Part shown: positions 56,791 to 64,000 of the stretch, one piece after another
Numbering within the stretch: position 1 is the stretch's first letter
How the letters are laid out: each line of letters begins with the position of its first letter
DNA from: Anaerolineales bacterium
GTDB lineage: Bacteria; Chloroflexota; Anaerolineae; Anaerolineales; Villigracilaceae
Direction of reading: 5' to 3'
Assembly: GCA_030583925.1 (NCBI GenBank)
Contig: CP129482.1
Location: 3,906,693 to 3,970,692 of the forward strand
Length of the DNA: 64,000 nucleotides
Made by a program: the position numbers and the translations under genes
Notes under the pieces: model-generated
What the model was told of the DNA's origin: nothing
Databases searched by the model: none
What the model saw: the letters and a program-made list of their open reading frames with translations, nothing else

Positions 56791-56829
56791 CGTTGGTTTC
56801 GATACGGGCTTCGCCCTACTCAACCAACG
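56791..56829. repeat. Family F palindromic element, copy 4
   Basis: CGTTGGTTTCGATACGGGCT / TCGCCCTACTCAACCAACG with ends CGTTGGTT / AACCAACG, just upstream of the beta-glucosidase gene. Confidence 0.8.
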
Positions 56830-56848
56830 GAGCATATTTGGAGATAAC

Positions 56849-58174
56849 ATGCCTCAAGCAACCTATCATTTCCCGCGCGGATTTTTATGGGGGACGGCAA
56901 CCTCGTCGCATCAAGTGGAGGGGAACAACACGAACAATCAGTGGTGGATGTGGGAACAAACGGGTCACACCGACGGGACGTCTGGTCTCGCCTGCGATTG
57001 GTGGGGCGGACGCTGGAGGGAAGACTTCGACCGCGCCGCGGAGACTGGGCAAAACGCGCATCGCTTCTCGGTGGAGTGGAGCCGCATCCAGCCGACGCCC
57101 GACACGTGGGACGAAGACGCGCTCGAACGTTATCGCGCCATGTTGCGCGGACTCCGCGAACGCGGCATGACAGCGATAGTCACGCTACATCATTTTTCTG
57201 ATCCGCTGTGGTTTTATGAAATGGACGGTTGGGAGCACGACGACGCGCCGATGCTGTTCGAGAAATTTGTCCGCAAAGTTGTGGAGGCTTTGAAAGAATA
57301 TTGTTCGCTGTGGTGCACGGTCAACGAGCCGAACGTCTATACTTTGAGCGGATACGTGGCAGGCTTGTTTCCCGCCAAACGCCATGGACTGAATGTTGCC
57401 AAACGTGTGCAGGCAAATTTACTACTCGGTCATGCCGCGGCTTATCACGCCATCCACGAGATTCAAAAGGAGGCGCAGGTCGGTTACGCGTTGCATTATC
57501 GCCCGATGGCGGCGCGCAACAAATGGTCGCCGCTCGATCGGTTGATGCGGAACATCCAGTACAACGGCATCAACATGGCGTTCCCCAGCGCGATCAGCGC
57601 TGGAGTGATGAAATCGCCGATGGGCAATGTGCGTATCCCCGAAGCGAAAGGGACGCAGGATTATCTCGGTCTAAATTACTATTCGGTGGATACGATTGCA
57701 TTCGACATCACAAGACCACAAGAATTATTTGGCAAGCGATATTATCCCGACGATTCAGATTTCAGCGAGACGAAGTTCATCGCCAACATCCCCGAAGGGA
57801 TTTTCGACACGATCAAGTGGGCAACGCGGACGTACCCAAACCTTCCGCTCTACGTCACCGAGAACGGAGTGGAAGACGCGGACGACAAGATGCGTCCGCG
57901 TTACATCGCCCAGCATATCCATCAAGTTTGGCGCGCGGTCAATTTCAACTTCCCCGTGAAGGGATATTTCCACTGGTCGCTGGTGGATAACTTCGAATGG
58001 GAGCGCGGCTGGACGCAACGCTTCGGTCTATGGGGGGTGGATGTTGAAACGCAAAAGCGTATCAAACGCCCGTCTGTGGATCTGTACGCGGAGATCTGCA
58101 AGGAGAACGGGGTGTCAAGCGAGATGGTGCAGAAGTATTGTCCCGAGGTGTTTGATAAGTTGTTTCCTGTGTGA
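56849..58174 (+). CDS. Family 1 glycoside hydrolase (beta-glucosidase-like)
   Basis: 441 residues, GH1 barrel: FLWGTATSSHQVEG at the start, HRFSVEWSRIQP, the acid/base in WCTVNEPN, and the nucleophile Glu in YVTENGVED; the C-terminal FHWSLVDNFEWERGW is the substrate-binding signature. No signal peptide, so it acts on imported sugars. ATG 56849 with GGAG upstream, rather than the long frame from 56723 through repeats. Confidence 0.95.
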   Translation: MPQATYHFPRGFLWGTATSSHQVEGNNTNNQWWMWEQTGHTDGTSGLACDWWGGRWREDFDRAAETGQNAHRFSVEWSRIQPTPDTWDEDALERYRAMLRGLRERGMTAIVTLHHFSDPLWFYEMDGWEHDDAPMLFEKFVRKVVEALKEYCSLWCTVNEPNVYTLSGYVAGLFPAKRHGLNVAKRVQANLLLGHAAAYHAIHEIQKEAQVGYALHYRPMAARNKWSPLDRLMRNIQYNGINMAFPSAISAGVMKSPMGNVRIPEAKGTQDYLGLNYYSVDTIAFDITRPQELFGKRYYPDDSDFSETKFIANIPEGIFDTIKWATRTYPNLPLYVTENGVEDADDKMRPRYIAQHIHQVWRAVNFNFPVKGYFHWSLVDNFEWERGWTQRFGLWGVDVETQKRIKRPSVDLYAEICKENGVSSEMVQKYCPEVFDKLFPV

Positions 58175-58208
58175 AAACGTTGGAACGTTTGAAGGTTGAA
58201 ATGTTTTG

Positions 58209-59207
58209 ATGTATCTCCCAGCCGATTTTGTTTCAACAGTCAAAAATACATTTGGCGAAGACGGGGAAAAATTTCTTGCCGACCTGCCCTTGTTGATTAA
58301 TGAAGCTTCGACGAGATGGGGGTTGAGGAACGTCCAGCCTGTTTCGAATCTCTCGTACAATTTTGTGGCGTACGCGACATCACCCTCACCCCTAGCCCCT
58401 CTCCCAAAGGGAGAGGGGAATGTCGTCCTCAAAATCGGCGTGCCGCGCGGTGAATTGACGAGCGAGATAGCGGCGTTGCGACTCTTCAACGGCGAGGGCG
58501 CGTGCCGTTTGATCGATTGCGATGAGCCAAAGGGATTTTTATTGCTGGAACGATTAAAGCCAGGGAGGATGCTCGCCGAGGTGGAAGACGACGAGGAGGC
58601 GACGCGCATCGCGGCGGAGGTGATGAGGAGGATATGGGCGCCTCTTGAAAATGTCACCCTGAGCGACAGCGAAGGGTCTTTACCAAAACCACAGGGACTC
58701 TTCGGTCGCGAAGAACGCTCCCTCAGAGTGACAAACAAGTTTATTCTTTTGTCCAAATGGTTCGACGGCTTGAAACGCTTACGGAAAATGTTTGATGGGA
58801 AAACGGGTCCGCTGGATGCGAAACTTGTGGAGCGGGTTGAACGGTCTACGAAGGATTTCTTTGCGGAGAATCATCAGCCCGTGTTGATGCACGGAGATTT
58901 CCATCACTACAATGTTCTCTCGTCTGAGCGGGGATGGTTGGCGATCGACCCAAAGGGAGTGATCGGTCCCGCGTGCTATGAGGTGGGTCCGCTGATGCTG
59001 AATCCGTGGGGAACGTTGATGGATAGAGTCAGCCCTAAATTGGTGAAGAAGCGGGTGGACATCCTGCACGAGTTTTTGGGGTTCGAGCGCGAGCGCATCC
59101 TGGAATGGAGTCTGGCGCACGCGGTTCTATCCGCTTGGTGGGGAATCGAAGACAATACAGGCTGGGAGTATTCGCTGGCTTTCGCAAAAATGATCGCTTC
59201 CCTTTAA
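58209..59207 (+). CDS. Aminoglycoside phosphotransferase-like kinase with two in-frame repeats
   Basis: 332 residues resembling streptomycin 6-phosphotransferase-type kinases: VLMHGDFHHYNVLSSERGWLAIDPKGVIGPACYEVGPLM carries the catalytic Asp/Asn and the metal Asp. Two repeats are read through: about residues 59-70 (SPLAPLPKGEGN region, family C) and about 148-175 (LSDSEGSLPKPQGLFGREERSLRVT, family B). Both fall between N-lobe segments, not in catalytic motifs. Whether it phosphorylates an antibiotic or another small molecule is unknown. Confidence 0.82.
   Translation: MYLPADFVSTVKNTFGEDGEKFLADLPLLINEASTRWGLRNVQPVSNLSYNFVAYATSPSPLAPLPKGEGNVVLKIGVPRGELTSEIAALRLFNGEGACRLIDCDEPKGFLLLERLKPGRMLAEVEDDEEATRIAAEVMRRIWAPLENVTLSDSEGSLPKPQGLFGREERSLRVTNKFILLSKWFDGLKRLRKMFDGKTGPLDAKLVERVERSTKDFFAENHQPVLMHGDFHHYNVLSSERGWLAIDPKGVIGPACYEVGPLMLNPWGTLMDRVSPKLVKKRVDILHEFLGFERERILEWSLAHAVLSAWWGIEDNTGWEYSLAFAKMIASL
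58383..58418. repeat. Family C palindromic element inside the phosphotransferase gene
   Basis: CCCTCACCCCTAGCCCCTCTCCC-AAA-GGGAGAGGGG in frame (its reverse complement has the order seen at 18985). Confidence 0.85.
58652..58733. repeat. Family B palindromic element inside the phosphotransferase gene
   Basis: Complete element with ends TGTCACCCTGAG / CTCAGAGTGACA and the internal GAAGGGTCT, read in frame. Confidence 0.9.
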
Positions 59208-59210
59208 AAA

Positions 59211-59237
59211 GAACGACCTCCCATTGGGAGGTCGTTC
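59211..59237 (-). terminator. Terminator of the 49-residue membrane protein gene
   Basis: 12-bp stem GAACGACCTCCC / GGGAGGTCGTTC, loop ATT, followed on the minus strand by TTTTT. Confidence 0.88.
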
Positions 59238-59253
59238 AGGGAGGTTGTTGCTG

Positions 59254-59403
59254 TTATCTGCCCAATAAGGCAAATACGGCATACGCGAGGGCGAGCACAC
59301 CGGCGATGGTTCCAGCCGCAGGCAACGCCACGAACGCGCCGATGCCGACCCAGAGGAAGTATAACCACATGCACCAACCGGAAATTGTCGAAGGTAATTT
59401 CAT
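59254..59403 (-). CDS. Small two-helix membrane protein (49 residues)
   Basis: MKLPSTISGWCMWLYFLWVGIGAFVALPAAGTIAGVLALAYAVFALLGR, two helices joined by a short Gly/Pro turn. Its own Shine-Dalgarno (AAGGAG) and a strong terminator indicate a real gene. The longer frame to 59481 is rejected, since it has no signal before it. Function unknown. Divergent from the ABC exporter genes. Confidence 0.6.
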   Translation of the reverse strand: MKLPSTISGWCMWLYFLWVGIGAFVALPAAGTIAGVLALAYAVFALLGR

Positions 59404-59495
59404 TTTTACTCTCCTTGAGTAAGATGGATTTTGACCGTCCGTGTGGGCGATTCTAATTACGATAACCCTAATCTTGTTCATCGGTTACGGCTTGG

Positions 59496-59504
59496 TGGTA
59501 GAAT
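59496..59504 (+). promoter_or_regulatory. Extended -10 box of the ABC exporter genes
   Basis: TGGTAGAAT, same as upstream of pdxS, about 28-49 nt before the candidate start codons. Confidence 0.4.
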
Positions 59505-59552
59505 TTGGGCGTATTTCGCGGTACGAGAATCATGCCGCGAGATTTTTTTGCC

Positions 59553-61313
59553 ATGACCACACTCTCTGCCCCTGCTGAATTTTCGTTGTATAAACAACAA
59601 TCGTACGACCGCACCAGCCCAGCGCGCTGGGTGTGGTCGCACGCTTCACGTCATGGATGGATCATTGTCATGTTGGTCCTCGGCGCGGCTGGCAACGCCG
59701 GTCTCGCAGCAGTGGTGCCAGTGCTGACGGGCGACGCGTTCAACGCGATGCTCCAATCCAAGCCCGATACCAGCGTGTTACTACCGCTGGCGTTGATCAT
59801 CGGCATCTCGCAAATCATTCGCGGCGTGTTGCAATTGGGACGCAACTTCGGCGCGGAGTTGCTCGCGCAAAAAATGGAACTGCAAGTGCGCGATGAGTTG
59901 TATCTCTCTTTGCTCGGCAAGAGCATGACCTTTCACAATTTACAGCCGGTCGGCGACACCATGGCGCGTTCCACCAACGATGTGCGCGAGGTCAATTACA
60001 TGTTCAGCCCGGGCGTCAATCTCGTGGTTGGCTCGTTCATTTTCATCCTCATGCCCATCTTCGTGGCGGGACGTTATCACCCGTCGCTCGTCCTCACGCC
60101 AATCGTTTTCATCGTCCTATATTTTTTCTTCCTTGCCCGTTATTTGAAAACTCTGGCGCCGATCACCGACGACGTGCGCGCTTCGTTCGGAGTGATGAAC
60201 ACGCATCTCTCTGAATCGTTGGATGGGGTGGAGGTGGTCAAAGGCGCCTCGCAGGAGAACGCCGAGGTGGATAAATTCGTGATGAACGCCAGCCGAGTGC
60301 GCGACGCCTTCGTCAAACAGGGAGACCTCGAGGGACGGTACGTCGCCATGCTTTTGCTCGGTTCAGCCTACGCTTTTGGCCTGTTTCACGCCCTCATCCT
60401 TTTCCACAATGGACAGATCAACGTCGGCGCGGTGGTGGCATATTTCGGCTTGCTCCGTCTGCTGGAGTTTCCCACGTTCACTTCCACGTTTGCGTATTCG
60501 CAGATCTCGCTTGGGCTTTCGAGTGCGCGCCGTATTCTGGAGTTGATGAACCGCGAAACCAACCTCGACCAGAACAAACAAGGCTATGCTGGGACGATCC
60601 GAGGCGAAGTGGAGTTTCGAAATGTAGGCTTCGCGTATGCGGATGAAGATACTCTGGAGGATATTTCCTTCAAGGTGAAGCCCGGTCAAACCGTCGCCAT
60701 CGTCGGGCAGACCGGCGCAGGGAAGACTTCGCTCGTTAAACTTATCAACCGCACTTACGATTCAACGCAAGGGCAAATCCTTGTAGACGGCGTGGATGTA
60801 CGCGACTGGAATCTTGCCGCGCTCCGCTCGCAGATTTCGATGATCGAGCAGGATATTTTCCTGTTCTCTCGTTCCGTCAGCGACAATATCTCCTTTGGGA
60901 AGCCGGATGCGACCCAACCGGAGATCGAAGCGGCGGCGAAATCCGCGCAGGCGGATGATTTCATCCAATCCTTCGATAAAGGCTACGAAACCATCGTTGG
61001 CGAGCGCGGCACGACACTCTCCGGTGGGCAACGTCAACGCATCGCGCTGGCGCGAGCCTTCCTCACCAATCCGCATATCTTGATCTTGGATGATTCCACC
61101 TCTGCGATCGACTCCGACACCGAAGACAAAATCCAACGCGCCATCTCCAACGCCGCGCGCGGACGCACCACTTTCATCATCACGCACCGCCTCTCGCAGA
61201 TCCGCTGGGCGAATCTCATCATCGTCCTCCGCAAGGGACGCATCTCCGCCATCGGCTCGCACGATGAATTAATGCAAACCTCCGAGGCGTATTCGAGGAT
61301 ATTTCGCGAATAA
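59553..61313 (+). CDS. Heterodimeric ABC exporter subunit 1 (degenerate Walker B)
   Basis: 586 residues. Six membrane helices (about 35-325), then a nucleotide-binding domain with Walker A GQTGAGKTS near 385, signature LSGGQRQR, Walker B ILDDSTSAID and the switch His (ITHRL). The usual Glu after Walker B is Asp here, which marks the degenerate-site half of heterodimeric exporters. The next gene is the partner. ATG 59553 and 59532 are both possible; neither has a clear Shine-Dalgarno. Confidence 0.93.
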   Translation: MTTLSAPAEFSLYKQQSYDRTSPARWVWSHASRHGWIIVMLVLGAAGNAGLAAVVPVLTGDAFNAMLQSKPDTSVLLPLALIIGISQIIRGVLQLGRNFGAELLAQKMELQVRDELYLSLLGKSMTFHNLQPVGDTMARSTNDVREVNYMFSPGVNLVVGSFIFILMPIFVAGRYHPSLVLTPIVFIVLYFFFLARYLKTLAPITDDVRASFGVMNTHLSESLDGVEVVKGASQENAEVDKFVMNASRVRDAFVKQGDLEGRYVAMLLLGSAYAFGLFHALILFHNGQINVGAVVAYFGLLRLLEFPTFTSTFAYSQISLGLSSARRILELMNRETNLDQNKQGYAGTIRGEVEFRNVGFAYADEDTLEDISFKVKPGQTVAIVGQTGAGKTSLVKLINRTYDSTQGQILVDGVDVRDWNLAALRSQISMIEQDIFLFSRSVSDNISFGKPDATQPEIEAAAKSAQADDFIQSFDKGYETIVGERGTTLSGGQRQRIALARAFLTNPHILILDDSTSAIDSDTEDKIQRAISNAARGRTTFIITHRLSQIRWANLIIVLRKGRISAIGSHDELMQTSEAYSRIFRE

Positions 61314-61402
61314 TGTCATTGCGAGGGAGCGGAGCGACCGAAGCAATCTCCCCTTTTTGCGAGGAGATTGCTTCGGCGGAAGAACGCCGCCTCGCAACGA
61401 CA
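61314..61402. repeat. Family A palindromic element, copy 4
   Basis: 89 bp, TGTCATTGCGAG ... CTCGCAACGACA; it begins at the base after the stop codon of exporter subunit 1. Confidence 0.9.
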
Positions 61403-61413
61403 TCTGAGGATTT

Positions 61414-63231
61414 ATGGGTTTTTTCACCGGACTCGCAGACGAAAAATACGACCGCCAATATACCGACCGTGAACTGACGCGGCGCATCGTCGGTTATTTC
61501 AAGACGCAAACCCGACGGTTCGCATGGGTGATCAGCCTGGTCGCCGTTATCGCCTTGATCGGCGCGGCGCTGCCGATCGTCGTCTCGCGTATGATTGACT
61601 TGCTCAAAGAGCAACCGACCTTCACCGCCATCAGCCTGGTTGGGCTGGCTGTGTTGTTCATCGGTATCGGCTTGTGGGGCTTGAACTGGGCGCGACGCAG
61701 TCTCGTGGTGCGCGCGGTGGGAGATGTGGTACTCGATCTGCGTACGCGCGCCTTCCGCGCCGCCGCCGAACACGACCTCTCGTTCTACGACCAATTTTCC
61801 TCGGGACGCATCGTTTCGCGCATTACTTCGGACACCAATGACTTCGGTCAACTGGTCGTCATCGTCACCGATGTCGGCGCGCAGATGGTCCAAGCCGTTA
61901 TCCTCGGCGTAGTGCTTTTCCGCACCGACTTGAAATTATCGTTGATGCTGATGGCTTTTCTACCCGTCATTTTCGCGGTGGCTTTGGGATTCCGCGCGAT
62001 GGCGCGCCGCGTCACCAAACGCGGCATGAAAGCGATGGCAGACGTGAACGCCGCCATCAAAGAGACGATCAGCGGTATTTCCATTGCCAAGAATTTCCGT
62101 CAGGAAGAAAGCATCTTCAAATCGTTTGAAGAATCGAACCAGCAATCGTACCGTGTCAACGTCCAGCGCGGTTTCGTGTTGTCACTCGTCTTCCCAACGC
62201 TCAACGCGTTGGGCGGTATCTTCGTCGCGATCCTCGTTTATGTGGGCGGTTTCAGCGCGGCGGCAGGCATCGTCACGGTGGGCGCGTGGTATCTCTTCAT
62301 TATGAGTCTCGACCAGTTCTTCTTCCCCGTGTTGAATCTTTCCGCGTTCTGGGCGCAGATCCAAGCCGGGCTATCGGCGGCGGAACGCGTCTTCGCGTTG
62401 ATAGACGCCGACCCGAACGTGGTGCAGACCGATTCAAACGATGTGCCGCCTCTCAAAGGACAGATCCATTTCGACGATCTGCATTTCCGTTATACGGATA
62501 AAGAGCCGATTCTTTCCCGCTTCAACCTGCTCATCCAACCCGGCGAGACGCTCGCCCTTGTAGGACACACCGGCGCGGGGAAGTCGTCCATCGCCAAGTT
62601 GATCGCGCGCTTCTACGAATTCCAACAGGGGCGCCTGCTTGTGGACGGTCATGACATTCGCTCCTTCGATCTCGCGCAATACCGCAAACAACTCGGTATC
62701 GTTTCGCAAGTCCCGTTCTTGTTTTCAGGGACGGTGGCAGACAACATCCGTTATGCCGCGCCGAATGCCTCCGACGGTGAGATGCTTGAAATGGCGCGCA
62801 AGATCGGCGAAGGCGAATGGTTGGAAACGCTTCCTAATGGAATCCAGACCGAAGTGGGAGAAAGAGGCGGGCATCTTTCGATGGGTCAGCGTCAACTCGT
62901 GGCGTTGATGCGCGTCCTCATGCAAAAGCCCGCCATCTTCATCCTAGATGAAGCCACTGCCAGCATTGATCCGTTTACCGAGTGGCAGATCCAACAGGCG
63001 TTGAATCTCATCCTGAAAAATTCGACGAGCATCTTGATCGCGCATCGGCTATCAACGGTGAAAGCCGCCGACCGAATTGTTGTGATGGAAAAGGGAAGTA
63101 TTATCGAAGAGGGAAATCACGAAGGCTTGCTTGCAGGCAGCGGACATTACGCCACGCTGTACAACACGTATTTCAGGCATCAAAGCCTGGCGTATGTGGA
63201 GAAGGCGAAAGAGTTCATCGGCGACGATTAA
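61414..63231 (+). CDS. Heterodimeric ABC exporter subunit 2
   Basis: 605 residues: six helices, Walker A GHTGAGKSS, signature LSMGQRQL (second G replaced by Met), intact Walker B ILDEATASID and switch IAHRL. Together with the preceding subunit it would form one active and one degenerate ATP site, as in many multidrug and lipid exporters. GAGG precedes the ATG at 61414. Separated from subunit 1 by the family A element only. Confidence 0.95.
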   Translation: MGFFTGLADEKYDRQYTDRELTRRIVGYFKTQTRRFAWVISLVAVIALIGAALPIVVSRMIDLLKEQPTFTAISLVGLAVLFIGIGLWGLNWARRSLVVRAVGDVVLDLRTRAFRAAAEHDLSFYDQFSSGRIVSRITSDTNDFGQLVVIVTDVGAQMVQAVILGVVLFRTDLKLSLMLMAFLPVIFAVALGFRAMARRVTKRGMKAMADVNAAIKETISGISIAKNFRQEESIFKSFEESNQQSYRVNVQRGFVLSLVFPTLNALGGIFVAILVYVGGFSAAAGIVTVGAWYLFIMSLDQFFFPVLNLSAFWAQIQAGLSAAERVFALIDADPNVVQTDSNDVPPLKGQIHFDDLHFRYTDKEPILSRFNLLIQPGETLALVGHTGAGKSSIAKLIARFYEFQQGRLLVDGHDIRSFDLAQYRKQLGIVSQVPFLFSGTVADNIRYAAPNASDGEMLEMARKIGEGEWLETLPNGIQTEVGERGGHLSMGQRQLVALMRVLMQKPAIFILDEATASIDPFTEWQIQQALNLILKNSTSILIAHRLSTVKAADRIVVMEKGSIIEEGNHEGLLAGSGHYATLYNTYFRHQSLAYVEKAKEFIGDD

Positions 63232-63233
63232 CG

Positions 63234-63266
63234 AAAAAACGGACGGCAAACGCCGTCCGTTTTTGT
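63234..63266. terminator. Bidirectional terminator after the ABC exporter operon
   Basis: AAAACGGACGGC / GCCGTCCGTTTT, 4-nt loop AAAC, T-run both ways. Confidence 0.93.
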
Positions 63267-63317
63267 TTGGTTTCGACTTTCTTACCCGTATGCAGGAACA
63301 AGTTCCGGCGCTCCAGA

Positions 63318-64000
63318 TTAGCTCACATGCGCCAAGCGCGGGTCGAGCGCGTCGCGCAGACCGTCGCCCAATAAATTGAACGCAAGCACCGTCAGCATGA
63401 TCGCCAGACCGGGGAAGAACACAAGATGAGGCGCGGTGAACACTTGATTGCGTTCTGCGCCAAGCATGGCTCCCCATTCCGGCGTTGGGGGTTGCGCGCC
63501 AAGCCCAAGGAAGGAAAGAGCGGCAGAATCCAAGATGGCGGTGGCAATTCCCAAGGTCCCCTGCACGATGAGCGGAGTCAATGCGTTGGGAAGGATCCGC
63601 TTAAACAGGATTTCATAGGTGTTGCCGCCGAGCGAACGCGTTGCCGAGACGTAATCGGTCTCGCGGATGGAAAGCACGCTTCCGCGCACGACGCGCGCGT
63701 ACGCAGGGATGGAGACAATACCGATCGCTATCAACGCATTGATCAGCCCGGGACCGAGGACGGTCACGATGGCGATCGCGAGCAATAGCGACGGAAACGC
63801 CAATAAAACATCCATCACGCGCATGATCGCGTTGTCCACCCATCCGCCGAGATAGCCAGCGAGCGAACCGAGGACCGTGCCGATGATGATCGCAAACGTT
63901 ACGGTAGCCAACCCGATCACGAGGCTGAGCCGCGCGCCATAGAGCAAGCGGCTGAATTCGTCGCGGATGACGCCATCCAAGCCCAAAATATGTTGAGGTT
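63318..64000 (-). CDS. Peptide/nickel-type ABC transporter permease (DppC family), 5' end outside the window
   Basis: The frame remains open to the window edge; the visible start codon TTG at 63986 is internal (residues before it read PQHI). Visible part: LGLDGVIRDEFSRLLYGARLSL, several membrane helices, the EAA-loop region YVSATRSLGGNTYEILFKRILPNA that contacts the ATPase, and LSFLGLGAQPPTPEWGAML. Typical DppC/OppC inner-membrane permease for di- or oligopeptides. Partner genes must lie beyond the edge. Confidence 0.93.
   Translation of the reverse strand, partial: PQHILGLDGVIRDEFSRLLYGARLSLVIGLATVTFAIIIGTVLGSLAGYLGGWVDNAIMRVMDVLLAFPSLLLAIAIVTVLGPGLINALIAIGIVSIPAYARVVRGSVLSIRETDYVSATRSLGGNTYEILFKRILPNALTPLIVQGTLGIATAILDSAALSFLGLGAQPPTPEWGAMLGAERNQVFTAPHLVFFPGLAIMLTVLAFNLLGDGLRDALDPRLAHVS

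Noticed and set aside
1..64000. General UGA-to-tryptophan recoding (mycoplasma-like code) as the reason for the in-frame UGAs
   Set aside because: Several other genes here end with UGA as a proper stop, and both in-frame UGAs stand where relatives have cysteine, not tryptophan.
1..64000. Transposases, integrases, phage genes or CRISPR arrays
   Set aside because: None of the translated frames shows such motifs; the repeats are palindromic elements without spacer-repeat periodicity.
1..64000. tRNA or rRNA genes, including tRNA-Sec
   Set aside because: I read the intergenic regions for cloverleaf segments and found none; a computer search would be more reliable.

Overview
The window is a compact bacterial chromosome segment with about seventy protein genes on both strands and no rRNA, tRNA, CRISPR array or transposase that I could find. 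The Thr/Pro-rich linkers in its lipoproteins, the lamin-tail and Ser/Thr-kinase/TolB-like proteins, and the mix of succinate dehydrogenase, PdxST, YtrA-type GntR and slipin genes suggest a Chloroflexota bacterium, probably an Anaerolineae lineage. That placement is inference.

Layout. 1-3.3 kb: end of a lamin-tail-domain surface protein, a deoxynucleoside kinase and a membrane-anchored DsbA-like protein. 3.4-5.7 kb: envelope redox repair (MsrQ, MsrP and a thioredoxin-like lipoprotein with an in-frame UGA at the first active-site cysteine). 5.8-11.4 kb: signalling (histidine kinase, response regulator, two GGDEF/STAS-type proteins) and a C39/SH3 protein. 13.1-18.8 kb: succinate dehydrogenase sdhCDAB, an FKBP and isocitrate dehydrogenase. 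19-28 kb: a toxin-antitoxin-like pair, then a plus-strand pyrimidine cluster pyrC-pyrB-pyrF-pyrE-pyrD interleaved with small genes. 28-36.5 kb: Ser/Thr kinase, glutamate dehydrogenase, a VOC/cupin pair, a rhodanese lipoprotein with a second in-frame UGA, PepF and DnaN. 36.6-41.4 kb: a GT39-like membrane protein and a GntR-slipin-SdpI-DUF4177-YhfC operon. 41.6-50.3 kb: pdxST, a nucleotidyltransferase pair, a Ycf45/R3H ATPase, tmk, a DUF4258 pair and map. 50.3-64 kb: ClbS/DfsB, FmdB, a second GGDEF protein, peptidase S51, an exonuclease-WYL fusion, rlmB, beta-glucosidase, a phosphotransferase, a heterodimeric ABC exporter and the start of a peptide-ABC permease.

Three patterns stand out. First, two separate lipoprotein genes carry a single in-frame UGA exactly where their families carry a redox cysteine, each followed by a possible bacterial SECIS hairpin. 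They are probably selenoproteins of the cell envelope. Second, many families of short palindromic repeats fill the intergenic spaces, and several have entered conserved genes while keeping the frame open (pyrC, pyrF, pyrD, a phosphotransferase, an acetyltransferase-like gene, a response-regulator linker, and probably the icd tail). This resembles the Rickettsia palindromic elements. Third, about a dozen genes have a -10 box 6 to 10 nt before the start codon and no Shine-Dalgarno sequence, which points to leaderless transcripts.
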